Origin: Sphingobacterium sp. ML3W
Lineage (GTDB): Bacteria; Bacteroidota; Bacteroidia; Sphingobacteriales; Sphingobacteriaceae
Direction: 5' to 3'
Assembly: GCF_029542085.1 (NCBI RefSeq)
Contig: NZ_CP107036.1
Location: forward strand, 4,960,001-5,024,000
DNA length: 64,000 bases
A model generated the notes under the pieces. The model did no database searches. It was not told where the DNA came from and saw only the letters and a list, made by a program, of their open reading frames with translations. Positions 41,879 to 50,091 of the stretch are shown one piece after another; the first letter of the stretch is position 1, and every line of letters begins with the position of its first letter. The position numbers and the translations under genes are program-made.

Positions 41879-42622
41879 TTAAAGTATTGCAATTGTATTC
41901 GCAAATTCTTTTAAGGAAACATCAGTCGGATTGATATCAGTAATCAGATAAGAAATATCACGTAGGGGTACCACTTTCATTTTTTGAACGGAATTAAGTT
42001 TTTCCGCAATACTGAGTATAGCAACCTTTTTAGAGCATTTGATCATTGCACGTTTGATCTGCACAACTTCCCAGTCTGAATCCGTTACCCCATCTTCTAC
42101 AGAGAGTGAATTGGTACCCAGCAAGCAAAGATCTACTTTTAGGTCCGCCAATTCATTGGCCACCTGTGCGCCTGATACAATATTTGTATTCCGTGAAAGC
42201 TTTCCACCAACCAAGATCACTTCAAGATTTGGCTTTTCAGCCAGTTCCAGTGCAACTAATGGGCTGATCGTGAAGAATGTACATTGAAGGTGGTCTGGAA
42301 TTGTTCGTGCCAGTTCAATCAAGGTCGTTCCCCCGCCGACCAATATAGTCATACCATTTGAGATCAATGAGCTTGCCTTCTTGGCAATTTCTTTCTTCGC
42401 CTCTTTAGCGTAAACATTTCCGTCCTGAAAAGGAAACTGAAAAGATTTGGATAGCGCTCCACCGTAGACTTTTAAAACTTTGCCATTTTCTGCAAGCTCG
42501 TTCAAGTCACGTCTGATCGTATCTTCGGATACATTAAGTTGGACACTTAAATCTGAAGATAAAACTTTGTTATGTAGATTGATCTGATGTATAATAAATG
42601 CTTGTCTTTCTTCCTTTAACAT
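41879..42622 (-). CDS. DeoR/GlpR family transcriptional regulator
   Basis: A 247-residue regulator. The N-terminal DeoR helix-turn-helix covers residues 1-57 (RQAFIIHQINLHNKVLSSDLSV, then VSEDTIRRDLNELAENGKV). The C-terminal DeoR effector domain (about 75-235) has the GGGTTLIELARTIP phosphate-sugar site and LLGTNSLSVEDGVTDSDWEV. Relatives sense phosphorylated sugars. It is the first gene of the glycan operon and may control it. The gap to the flippase is 23 nt. Confidence 0.92.
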   Translation of the reverse strand: MLKEERQAFIIHQINLHNKVLSSDLSVQLNVSEDTIRRDLNELAENGKVLKVYGGALSKSFQFPFQDGNVYAKEAKKEIAKKASSLISNGMTILVGGGTTLIELARTIPDHLQCTFFTISPLVALELAEKPNLEVILVGGKLSRNTNIVSGAQVANELADLKVDLCLLGTNSLSVEDGVTDSDWEVVQIKRAMIKCSKKVAILSIAEKLNSVQKMKVVPLRDISYLITDINPTDVSLKEFANTIAIL

Positions 42623-42687
42623 TGGTCTTTGGTTTTAATCGGAATTTTAAAATTAATTGAAAAAAATCAGTTTAAATGTAATGAAAA

Positions 42688-44079
42688 TTATTCTTCCTTT
42701 TTATCAATTTTTGTTAAACCCGCTTTAAAGCGAGGTTTGAATCCTGTTGGCTTGTTGGTTGCTGTTTGTTCCTTTGTCGTATCGTCGTTCTGCTGTGGTT
42801 CAGCAGTTGGATTGGTTGTGCTGCTTTCCGTTAATGTTGGGGCTGCTTTTGAAGCCGGTTCAGCTGTCTGCTCTTCGCTTGTATCCTCTGCTGAGGGAAC
42901 TACTGTCGACGAAGAATCAGTACTTGCTGTTTTCGTTACACCAGCTTTGAATCTTGGCTTAAAGCCTGTCGGCTTCGATGTCTCTGTTGCCGAACTGCCC
43001 GAGGCCTCTGCAGGTAAGGATGTATTCGCTGTAACAGTGCTATCCGCAGCTACTGAAGGTACCGTCGCATCCGCTACCGAAGAGTCTGCGGATTGAATAG
43101 GTTCATCCGCCCGTTTGTCATCAGTATTTGCCGCTTTCGTTATTCCGGCTTTAAAGCGAGGAGTGAACCCCGTTGGTTTAGCTATTGTTGTTTCCTGCTC
43201 GCCGGGTTCCTTTTGCTGCTTGTCAACAGTGTTCTCTACTGGCGCGGCCTTTGTTTGTGAAGAATCCGTATTTTCTGCTTTCGTCACGCCGGGCTTAAAC
43301 CTAGGCTTGAATCCTGCGGGTTTGTTTGCTGCGGTTGCATCCGTTTCAGCGATATTCTCCTGTTGAGGTTCAATGGATGGATTGGCGGGGCCAGCTTCAT
43401 CAAAAGTTGAAGATACTGGTTGCACAGGCTCAGCTGCTTTCGTCAGGCCTGCTTTGAATCTTGGCTTAAAGCCTGTCGGCTTCGGTGCTTCAGTTGCTGA
43501 ACTGTCCGAGGGCTCTGTAGGTGAGGATGTATCCTCATTAACAGTACTATCAGCTGCTTTCGTTACACCCGGCTTGAACCGTGGTTTAAAACCTGTCGGT
43601 TTAGCCGTTTCTGGCGCAGCATCGTTCGACAAATCTGTAGGGGCGGACGTTTCGGCTGTAGCCGCTGTGTTTTTAGTGATCCCTGGTTTAAAGCGTGGCT
43701 TAAATCCTGCAGTAGAATTTGCAGCTGCTGTCGAAGATTCTGTTGTATGTTCCTCTTTCTGCTCAGTCGGCTCAGTTGTTGGAGTTGCTGCCTTAAACCT
43801 AGGTTTGAAACCTGCAGGTTTTGTGGCAGTGGCATCCGTTGCGGCCGGTGCCGTCTCAACAGGATCTGTTTGGATCGGTTTTTTGATGACCACGGTTTCT
43901 TCTTCCGCCAGATGGTAACTCTTACGAAGCTTGTTGAACCAAAATTTCTTGCTATGATCAAAACTTTTCTCGCCCATAGCAGAATAGTGTGCTCTGAACT
44001 CTTCAAATAAAGGTTCATCTGCAGCTTTTAAAGCTTTTAAATCAATTTTCTTTTTCGTGAAAAATTCTTCAAAAGTCAT
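42688..44079 (-). CDS. Repeat protein with eight GF(K/T)PRFK motifs
   Basis: A 463-residue cytosolic-looking protein with no signal or membrane segment. Residues 1-60 form a compact charged domain (MTFEEFFTKKKIDLKALKAA through FWFNKLRKSYHLAEEE). The remainder is a disordered tail of Thr/Ala/Ser/Pro/Glu with eight copies of a basic motif [KS][PT][AT]GF[KT]PRFK[AP], beginning at Gly 90, 125, 163, 203, 256, 304, 372 and 446. Most copies continue as G(V/I/L)TK. The spacing grows from 35 to 74 residues. The start is placed at the ATG at 44079, where the conserved-looking domain begins; a -7 box lies 28 nt upstream. I do not recognise the family. Confidence 0.8.
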   Translation of the reverse strand: MTFEEFFTKKKIDLKALKAADEPLFEEFRAHYSAMGEKSFDHSKKFWFNKLRKSYHLAEEETVVIKKPIQTDPVETAPAATDATATKPAGFKPRFKAATPTTEPTEQKEEHTTESSTAAANSTAGFKPRFKPGITKNTAATAETSAPTDLSNDAAPETAKPTGFKPRFKPGVTKAADSTVNEDTSSPTEPSDSSATEAPKPTGFKPRFKAGLTKAAEPVQPVSSTFDEAGPANPSIEPQQENIAETDATAANKPAGFKPRFKPGVTKAENTDSSQTKAAPVENTVDKQQKEPGEQETTIAKPTGFTPRFKAGITKAANTDDKRADEPIQSADSSVADATVPSVAADSTVTANTSLPAEASGSSATETSKPTGFKPRFKAGVTKTASTDSSSTVVPSAEDTSEEQTAEPASKAAPTLTESSTTNPTAEPQQNDDTTKEQTATNKPTGFKPRFKAGLTKIDKKEE

Positions 44080-44107
44080 CCTGTTACGAGTTTGATATAG
44101 TCTATTA

Positions 44108-44115
44108 CAAATGTA
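44108..44115 (-). promoter_or_regulatory. -7 box of the GFKPRFK-repeat gene
   Basis: TACATTTG on the minus strand, 28 nt before the ATG at 44079; supports that start over longer frames. Confidence 0.55.
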
Positions 44116-44150
44116 GTAATTTTTCTGACGGCGCTGAGAGGCCTTTCTAT

Positions 44151-44176
44151 AAAAAAAGAGCGACAAGCGCTCTTTT
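44151..44176 (-). terminator. yebC terminator
   Basis: Perfect 9-bp stem AAAAGAGCG / CGCTCTTTT with a 5-nt loop; on the minus strand a seven-T run follows, 23 nt after the yebC stop. Confidence 0.9.
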
Positions 44177-44198
44177 AGATATTTTTGAGATAAACAGC

Positions 44199-44924
44199 TT
44201 ATGCCATATTATGGTATACCGCCTGAACATCGTCATCCTCTTCGATTTTATCGATCATCTTTAACACATCTGCTGCTTGTTCTTCAGTAATATCAGAGTG
44301 TGATAGAGCAATACGCTCCAATTTTGCTGAGCTTACTTCAATACCTTTCTCTTCTAGCAATTTTTGCATATTACCGAAATCTTCAAAAGAAGTCTGAACT
44401 ACAGCAACATCATTGCCTTCTTCATCAGCTTCAACGTATAATTCTTCCAAACCACCATCGATAAGCTCCAGTTCCAACTCTTCAAGATCCAATTCGTCTG
44501 TAGCTGCAAAACGGAAAATGGACTTGCGATTGAAAATAAAATCCAAGGATCCTGTTTTTCCCAATGAACCTCCGGCTTTGGTAAAATAGCTGCGGATATT
44601 TCCTACAGTACGGTTGGTATTATCTGTCGCTGTTTCGATCAAAACCGGAACACCATGTGGGCCATAACCCTCATATACATATTCTTCGTAGCCTTTTGAA
44701 TCTTTCTCTGAAGCACGTTTTATAGCCGCTTCAATACGATCTTTAGGCATATTTACAGCCTTAGCATTATGTATTGCTGTGCGAAGTCTCGAGTTGGTTT
44801 CAGGGTGAGGGCCGCTTTCTTTAACCGCCATAGCGATCTCTTTACCTAAACGTGTAAATTGCACGGCCATCTTAGCCCAGCGTTTGAATTTCCGCTCTTT
44901 TCTGAATTCGAAAGCTCTTCCCAT
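44199..44924 (-). CDS. yebC: YebC/PmpR family DNA-binding or translation factor
   Basis: A 241-residue YebC family protein. Start MGRAFEFRKERKFKRWAKM and the N-terminal region (TRLGKEIAMAVKESGPHPE, NMPKDRIEAAIKRA, YEGYGPHGVPVLIETATDN) are conserved signatures. Family members were described as transcriptional regulators and more recently as factors aiding translation of proline stretches. The gene starts 2 nt after tdh and is coupled to it. Confidence 0.96.
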   Translation of the reverse strand: MGRAFEFRKERKFKRWAKMAVQFTRLGKEIAMAVKESGPHPETNSRLRTAIHNAKAVNMPKDRIEAAIKRASEKDSKGYEEYVYEGYGPHGVPVLIETATDNTNRTVGNIRSYFTKAGGSLGKTGSLDFIFNRKSIFRFAATDELDLEELELELIDGGLEELYVEADEEGNDVAVVQTSFEDFGNMQKLLEEKGIEVSSAKLERIALSHSDITEEQAADVLKMIDKIEEDDDVQAVYHNMA

Positions 44925-44926
44925 TG

Positions 44927-45874
44927 TTATATTTTGTTTTTAAGATTCTCAATCATATCGACTGTCATCTTCTGGATGTCAAATTCTGGCTTCCAGTTCC
45001 AGTCTTTGCTTGCGTATGAATCATCCAGACTTGCAGGCCATGAATCGGCAATCTGCTGTCTTGGGTCATTCTCTACGTAAGAGATTGCAAAATTAGGAAG
45101 AATTTTTTTAATTTCTTGTGCGAGTTCTTTTGGAGTAAAAGTAATACCACCAAGATTATAGGCGTGGCGGATGCTCAGACTTTCCTGTGGTGCGTCCATC
45201 AGCTCAAGTGTGCCGCGGATGGCATCTTCCATATATAACATCGGTAATGCTGTATTCTCGGATAAGAAACATTCGTAAGTACCTGTTTTCAGCGCCTCAT
45301 AAAATATATCAACAGCATAATCTGTCGTTCCACCTCCCGGTTCAGTCTTCCACGAGATAATACCTGGATATCTTACGCTACGGATATCCAATCCGCGGTG
45401 CTCCTGATACCATTCGATAAGACGCTCACCTGCAAGCTTGCTGATTCCATAGATCGTATTCGGATCCATAACACAGTATTGTTCCGTATTTACTTTTGGT
45501 GAGTGCGGACCGAAGACAGCAATGGAACTTGGCCAGAATATTCTTGAAACTTTATACGTAACAGCTAGATCAAGCACGTTGAGTAATCCATTCATATTAA
45601 GCTCCCAGGCTTTTTCAGGATATTTCTCTCCTGTTGCTGAAAGCATGGCTGCCAATAAATATACTTGAGTAGGTTTATATTTTTGAAACAATATGTCGAG
45701 ACCATTTTTGTCAAGCACATTTGCAATTTCAAAATTCTCGTCGGGGCTTTTTGTTTGTGGTTCTCTGATGTCTGTGGTGACAACATTTTCTGCACCAAAT
45801 TTTTTACGCAGAGCGATTGCCAATTCAGTACCGATTTGGCCGTTTGCACCAATGATAATAATGCTTTCTTTCAT
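44927..45874 (-). CDS. tdh: L-threonine 3-dehydrogenase, SDR (epimerase-like) type
   Basis: A 315-residue NAD-dependent enzyme oxidising threonine to 2-amino-3-ketobutyrate. It belongs to the extended SDR/GalE-like TDH family of Bacteroidota, unlike zinc TDH of E. coli. Motifs: IGANGQIGTELA (NAD site), LAAMLSATGEKYPEKAW, WPSSIAVFGP (Ser), YGISKLAGE (Tyr-x3-Lys) and the family signature RYPGIISWKTEPGGGTTDYA. A promoter whose -7 box is 4 nt from the ATG predicts a leaderless mRNA. No kbl gene is in the window. Confidence 0.94.
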   Translation of the reverse strand: MKESIIIIGANGQIGTELAIALRKKFGAENVVTTDIREPQTKSPDENFEIANVLDKNGLDILFQKYKPTQVYLLAAMLSATGEKYPEKAWELNMNGLLNVLDLAVTYKVSRIFWPSSIAVFGPHSPKVNTEQYCVMDPNTIYGISKLAGERLIEWYQEHRGLDIRSVRYPGIISWKTEPGGGTTDYAVDIFYEALKTGTYECFLSENTALPMLYMEDAIRGTLELMDAPQESLSIRHAYNLGGITFTPKELAQEIKKILPNFAISYVENDPRQQIADSWPASLDDSYASKDWNWKPEFDIQKMTVDMIENLKNKI

Positions 45875-45878
45875 GATG

Positions 45879-45908
45879 CAAATATAACGGCTTTTCAGTA
45901 TCTAGCAA
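45879..45908 (-). promoter_or_regulatory. tdh promoter, predicted leaderless
   Basis: On the minus strand TTG (45906-45908), 19 nt, TATATTTG (45879-45886), then 4 nt to the ATG. Confidence 0.75.
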
Positions 45909-46278
45909 CTGTTTGATGCAAAGGATATCTTTCTAAAAATGTTAATTTATAGACTCTTGGCACTGTTTTTATGAGATTTTAAACCGTTTCAATCGTTTGT
46001 TCTGTTTTTTTGAACGAGCAGCGAAAATTTTTATTTTTTTTGAATTATCGTCACTTCAATTTTTTTAGTCAAATCCGCGGTTCGTGGCCAATAATTTTTT
46101 GGCTGGGGTAGAAAAAAACTGAGTCGTTGTGACTTTTTTAGCGGAATAAGCGATATTTTGTTATTTTAATATTGTAATTGGGGAATATTTTTTAAATTTG
46201 AAGAATTCATTCTTCAAGAATCAACTAAAAACAAATCAAATAACAAATTTTATATACACAATTTAAACACAGACAAAA
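45909..46278. other. Intergenic region upstream of asd
   Basis: An AT-rich spacer with many T-tracts and no open frame of note. The asd promoter is at its right end: TTG 46172-46174, 18 nt, TAAATTTG 46193-46200. No lysine or other known riboswitch was recognised. Confidence 0.4.
46198..46217. promoter_or_regulatory. Palindrome overlapping the asd transcription start
   Basis: TTGAAGAAT, 2 nt, ATTCTTCAA: a perfect 9-bp palindrome that overlaps the end of the -7 box and the expected start site. It is well placed for a repressor. Confidence 0.45.
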
Positions 46279-47268
46279 ATGAAAGTGGCAGTAGTCGGCG
46301 CAACAGGCCTTGTAGGTACTGAGATGCTAACCGTGTTGGCGGCGCGAAATTTCCCAGTAACAGAATTGATTCCAGTAGCTTCAGAGCGTAGCAAGGGTAA
46401 GGAAATTGAATTCAAGGGAAAGAAGTATAAGGTGGTTACACCATCTGAGGCTATTGCTTTGAAACCTGATGTTGCATTGTTCTCCGCTGGAGGTGATACA
46501 TCTAAAGAATTTGCACCAAAATTTGCAGAAGCTGGAATTACAGTTATTGACAATTCTTCAGCATGGCGTATGGATCCGACCAAGAAATTGGTCGTTCCAG
46601 AAGTAAATGGCGATGTGTTATCTGCTGATGACAAGATCATCGCAAATCCAAATTGCTCAACTATTCAAATGGTGGTGGCGTTAAAACCATTGCATGATAA
46701 ATATAAAATTAAGCGTGTCGTAGTTTCGACTTATCAGTCCGTAACAGGCACCGGAGTAAAAGCCGTTAACCAGTTGATGGACGAGCGCGCAGGTAAAGAA
46801 GGCGAAAAGGCTTATCCATATCAGATTGATTTGAATGTCATCCCACATATCGATGTATTCCAGGAAAATGGCTACACCAAAGAGGAAATGAAAATGATCT
46901 TGGAAACAAACAAAATCATGCGTGACGATTCAATCAAGGTAACAGCAACAACTGTGCGTATTCCAGTGATGGGCGGGCACTCCGAATCATTGAATATCGA
47001 ATTTGAAAATGACTTTGATTTAAATGATGTACGTGCTGCATTAGCTGCTCAAAGTGGTTGTATCGTTGTTGATGATCCTGCTACTCTTCAATATCCAATG
47101 CCAAAAGATGCACATGGTAGAGATGAGGTTTTTGTAGGACGTATCCGTCGTGATGAATCGCAACCGAATACGTTAAATATGTGGGTAGTAGCAGACAACT
47201 TGCGTAAAGGTGCAGCAACAAATGCTGTTCAAGTTGCTGAACTATTGGCAGAAAAAGGATTGATCTAA
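46279..47268 (+). CDS. asd: Aspartate-semialdehyde dehydrogenase
   Basis: NADPH-dependent enzyme of the aspartate pathway leading to lysine, threonine and methionine. The 329-residue protein has GATGLVGTEML (NADP), the active-site cysteine in NPNCSTIQMV, the substrate-binding STYQSVTGTGVKAV and the catalytic His in RIPVMGGHSE. Length is normal. It is monocistronic, with a strong terminator after the stop. Confidence 0.98.
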   Translation: MKVAVVGATGLVGTEMLTVLAARNFPVTELIPVASERSKGKEIEFKGKKYKVVTPSEAIALKPDVALFSAGGDTSKEFAPKFAEAGITVIDNSSAWRMDPTKKLVVPEVNGDVLSADDKIIANPNCSTIQMVVALKPLHDKYKIKRVVVSTYQSVTGTGVKAVNQLMDERAGKEGEKAYPYQIDLNVIPHIDVFQENGYTKEEMKMILETNKIMRDDSIKVTATTVRIPVMGGHSESLNIEFENDFDLNDVRAALAAQSGCIVVDDPATLQYPMPKDAHGRDEVFVGRIRRDESQPNTLNMWVVADNLRKGAATNAVQVAELLAEKGLI

Positions 47269-47290
47269 CTCAAGTAGATTCCATCATATT

Positions 47291-47325
47291 GAGCCCCCAT
47301 GAAGCAGTTCATGGGGGCTCTTTTT
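47291..47325 (+). terminator. asd terminator
   Basis: Perfect 13-bp stem GAGCCCCCATGAA / TTCATGGGGGCTC, 4-nt loop, five T. Confidence 0.95.
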
Positions 47326-47388
47326 ATAGGTGCATTTGTGATTTTCGGAAGGACAGGTATATTTCCGCCAGATCCAATAAATCTGTTG

Positions 47389-48615
47389 CTATGGTGTCAA
47401 AGTCTTTGGCAGGATGGAAAAATCAATCTTATCATTTAGTGGTACATAGCTGTCTTTTTCCTGCTCTTCCAGACGGTCAGGAAATAATATTCCGAAGAGG
47501 TGATCTGTTTCATGTTGGAAAATAACTGCTGTAAATCCTTCAATATTTTCTTCAATAACTTTTCCCTCCTGATTGATGTATTGTAAACGGATCGCATAGC
47601 TCCGCAGAACATCTTCTTTGCGATTTGGGATGGATAGACAGCCTTCTGTACCCTTCCGTTTTAGCTTTGAACGCCACAGGATTTTTGGGTTTACATAAAA
47701 CTCGAAAGGTTGTTCTGGCTTGTCAAACCGTTGCACCCAGATCAGGTTTTTGTTGATCCCAATTTGAGGTGCCGCTATTCCTACCCCTGGATGATTTGGA
47801 TCCCGAACGGTTGCAAACATCCGCTTTGAAAGTGTTTCTAACAGTGGGTCATTGTACTTAACATCACTGCTTGTCGCTTTCAATACCTTTAGATCTTTTT
47901 CATCGGTAGTTTGTAATACACGAAGAATTGTGTTTTCATCACCTGATAGAATAATCTTCTTGTCAGCTTCTGTAAATTCCTGTCCGGCATTCAGGTTGAC
48001 CGGCCGTTCATTCTTCGCTTTATGAAAGGCTTTTTCTCCTGCCATAATTTTTGTTTCTAAATTGTTTTCTACTGGGGGAACTGGACAACGATAACCGTTG
48101 CTATAGGCGCAATAAGGATTGTAAGCCTTATTAAAATCTATTTCAATGGTACTACCCTTGATGTCATCCGTGGACAGGTCGATATACCGTCCACCACTAT
48201 AACTCTCCTGGCCGTTTGTCTGATCTAAAAATGGTAAAAATAAATGTTTTTTGTAGGCAGGATTTTGAAATAAGGCCACACTTTGGTAAATATTTAATGT
48301 CCTTTCAGCCCCATTCAATTGAAATGTCACAATCGCATAGCGTTTGTACTCATTGCTGGTACCGTCATAGGTTGGCATACGAAATACAGGTTCATCAAAT
48401 AAGACCTCTATCTTAGCTTTAGCCTTATAGTTAGGGCTTATAGGAAAGTAATCTAAAGATGCCACTTGATCGGCTTTCAATGGGCCAAATTGCTCTTTGG
48501 CCAATTCCAAAGCTTTTTCCTTGCGCTGAGCCAAAATTTGTTGCTCATAATTGCTCTGGGCATGACCATATAGGCAAAATGCAACAAAAAGGCTGGCAAT
48601 AACTGTTTTTCTCAT
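47389..48615 (-). CDS. Exported fusion of DUF1684 and peptide deformylase
   Basis: A 408-residue two-domain protein. Residues 1-19 form a Sec signal peptide (basic start, hydrophobic core, cut near GHA-Q). Residues about 25-190 match DUF1684 (DYFPISPNYK, then NPYCAYSNGYRCPVPPVENNL). Residues about 230-400 are a full peptide deformylase: motif I GVGIAAPQIG (277-286), motif II EGCLS (324-328, metal Cys326) and motif III QHETDH (367-372, two metal His and catalytic Glu). Deformylases usually act in the cytoplasm on nascent N-formyl peptides, so an export signal is unusual. No lipobox is seen; a periplasmic location is inferred. Substrate unknown. Confidence 0.88.
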   Translation of the reverse strand: MRKTVIASLFVAFCLYGHAQSNYEQQILAQRKEKALELAKEQFGPLKADQVASLDYFPISPNYKAKAKIEVLFDEPVFRMPTYDGTSNEYKRYAIVTFQLNGAERTLNIYQSVALFQNPAYKKHLFLPFLDQTNGQESYSGGRYIDLSTDDIKGSTIEIDFNKAYNPYCAYSNGYRCPVPPVENNLETKIMAGEKAFHKAKNERPVNLNAGQEFTEADKKIILSGDENTILRVLQTTDEKDLKVLKATSSDVKYNDPLLETLSKRMFATVRDPNHPGVGIAAPQIGINKNLIWVQRFDKPEQPFEFYVNPKILWRSKLKRKGTEGCLSIPNRKEDVLRSYAIRLQYINQEGKVIEENIEGFTAVIFQHETDHLFGILFPDRLEEQEKDSYVPLNDKIDFSILPKTLTP

Positions 48616-48635
48616 TTATATTTTAAATAGTCTAT

Positions 48636-48643
48636 CAAAGTTA
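48636..48643 (-). promoter_or_regulatory. -7 box of the DUF1684-deformylase gene
   Basis: TAACTTTG on the minus strand, 20 nt before the ATG at 48615; supports the start that includes the signal peptide. Confidence 0.6.
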
Positions 48644-48766
48644 TAGCTTTTTTAGTGAATTCAGGTTTTACACAGTAAAAAATAAAAAAATGATGACACT
48701 TCATAGGCCTATAGCGTGTAGAAGCAGAATCTCAATACGCATATCTTGATACTCAAATCTAAATTG

Positions 48767-48774
48767 TACTTTTG
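48767..48774 (+). promoter_or_regulatory. -7 box deciding the ruvX start
   Basis: TACTTTTG lies inside a longer open frame that begins at 48746. Transcripts from here can only use the ATG at 48791, 16 nt downstream. Confidence 0.6.
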
Positions 48775-48790
48775 TAAAAAACGATTTTCC

Positions 48791-49204
48791 ATGAGGTTAA
48801 TGGCATTTGATTACGGTACAAAACGAATTGGGGTTGCGGTGACGGATCCGATGCAAATTATTGCTACGGCACTGACAACAATACATCCGCAGGATATTTG
48901 GACTTTTCTAACGGATTACCTCCAAACGGAACAGATCGAAACATTCGTTGTCGGTAAGCCCAAACAGCTGGACGGATCGGATTCGGAGTCAGCTTCGCAT
49001 GTGGTCGGGTTTATGCGCAAATTGAAAAAGACCTATCCTACCATCCCAGTTGTGGAAATCGATGAACGGTTTACTTCAAAAATGGCCTCTGCAGCCATCG
49101 CTCAAAGTGGAAAGAAGAAAAAGGACCGTCAACAGAAAGGCCTGGTTGACACCGTCTCTGCGACAATTATCTTGCAAAGCTATATGGAGGGTCGGAATTT
49201 TTAA
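48791..49204 (+). CDS. ruvX: Holliday junction resolvase-like YqgF/RuvX
   Basis: RNase H-fold nuclease family, also implicated in pre-16S rRNA end processing. The 137-residue protein starts MRLMAFDYGTKRIGVA, with the first catalytic Asp in FDYG. It has the VVGKPKQLDGS strand, DERFTS with Glu/Asp residues, and the final acidic residue in LVDTVSATIILQSY. Downstream ybeY, another rRNA-maturation nuclease, follows after 139 nt, a sensible functional neighbour. Confidence 0.94.
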   Translation: MRLMAFDYGTKRIGVAVTDPMQIIATALTTIHPQDIWTFLTDYLQTEQIETFVVGKPKQLDGSDSESASHVVGFMRKLKKTYPTIPVVEIDERFTSKMASAAIAQSGKKKKDRQQKGLVDTVSATIILQSYMEGRNF

Positions 49205-49343
49205 ATACGAATTTTATGGCATGAGCCGCTAGCGTTAGATGACTCGTTTATTGATGGAGCAATGTCGATTTTAATAGCATATTGTCCATTTAAGCGATGA
49301 AATCAAGCCGGGTATAACGGGTTCACTTAATACAAAGTTATAG

Positions 49344-49772
49344 ATGAAAAGCATATTATTTTTTACAGAAGACATAGATTTCAAATTAAAAGAAAAAGGT
49401 AAGATTCGTCAATGGATCGCTGATGCGATTAAAGGTGAGGGATTTAAACGCATAGGCGAGCTGAGTTTTATCCTCTGTTCGGATGCCTATCTGTTGGAGA
49501 TCAATAAAGAATACCTGAACCACGATACGTATACCGACATCGTGACTTTTGATTCATCAGAGGATGAAGATACCATTGCTGGCGATATTTTTATCAGCGT
49601 GGAACGTATCCAGGAAAATGCACAAAAATTTAAGGTTGGTGAACGTGATGAGTTGCATCGCGTCATTATTCACGGTGTCATGCACCTTTGTGGATATCCG
49701 GACAAAAAGCCAGCCGATAAAGCAAAGATGACGGCTAAAGAAGATGAATATCTAGGAAAAAGAAATTTCTAG
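49344..49772 (+). CDS. ybeY: Endoribonuclease YbeY
   Basis: Metal-dependent RNase in 16S rRNA 3'-end maturation and ribosome quality control. The 142-residue protein has the conserved NKEYLNHDTYTDIVTFD and GDIFISVERI segments and the metal motif HGVMHLCGYPDK. The usual third histidine of HGxLHLxGYDH is replaced here (GYPDKKP), as I recall for other Bacteroidota YbeY proteins; the Asp may serve as ligand. A terminator follows at 49796-49831. Confidence 0.95.
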   Translation: MKSILFFTEDIDFKLKEKGKIRQWIADAIKGEGFKRIGELSFILCSDAYLLEINKEYLNHDTYTDIVTFDSSEDEDTIAGDIFISVERIQENAQKFKVGERDELHRVIIHGVMHLCGYPDKKPADKAKMTAKEDEYLGKRNF

Positions 49773-49795
49773 TTTAATTATAATCCAATGTCAGT

Positions 49796-49831
49796 GGGGG
49801 TGTCCAAAAGAAACGGATACCCTATTTTTTT
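49796..49831 (+). terminator. ybeY terminator
   Basis: GGGTGTCC / GGATACCC stem (one G-U), 9-nt loop, T-run at 49825-49831. Confidence 0.85.
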
Positions 49832-50091
49832 ATTCATATCCTCCTAGAGCCTCATTTCAGCAGTTCAATTCTCCAGCGAGGCACTTTTCCTTTTTTGACA
49901 GCTTCTTGTTCATCTTTTTATACAAGTGAACGGTCATTTCTGTCTCAAATCTTCCCAGCTGAGGAATGCCTAATTATAAGGTATATATGTGAATATCTCA
50001 TAAGTTTTTCCGGCAAAAAAAACTTGACTTTTCGATTATATTTAATTAGCTTCAAAACACAAATTGTCTAAACCATTTATTTGTGTCTAAT
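49832..50091. other. Intergenic region
   Basis: No gene, RNA or strong structure was recognised in this AT-rich spacer, which presumably carries the methyltransferase promoter. Confidence 0.35.

Noticed and set aside
43373..43918. Long open frames antisense to the GFKPRFK-repeat gene
   Set aside because: They are a by-product of repetitive, GC-richer coding sequence on the other strand; the sense protein has a promoter and an ordered N-terminal domain.
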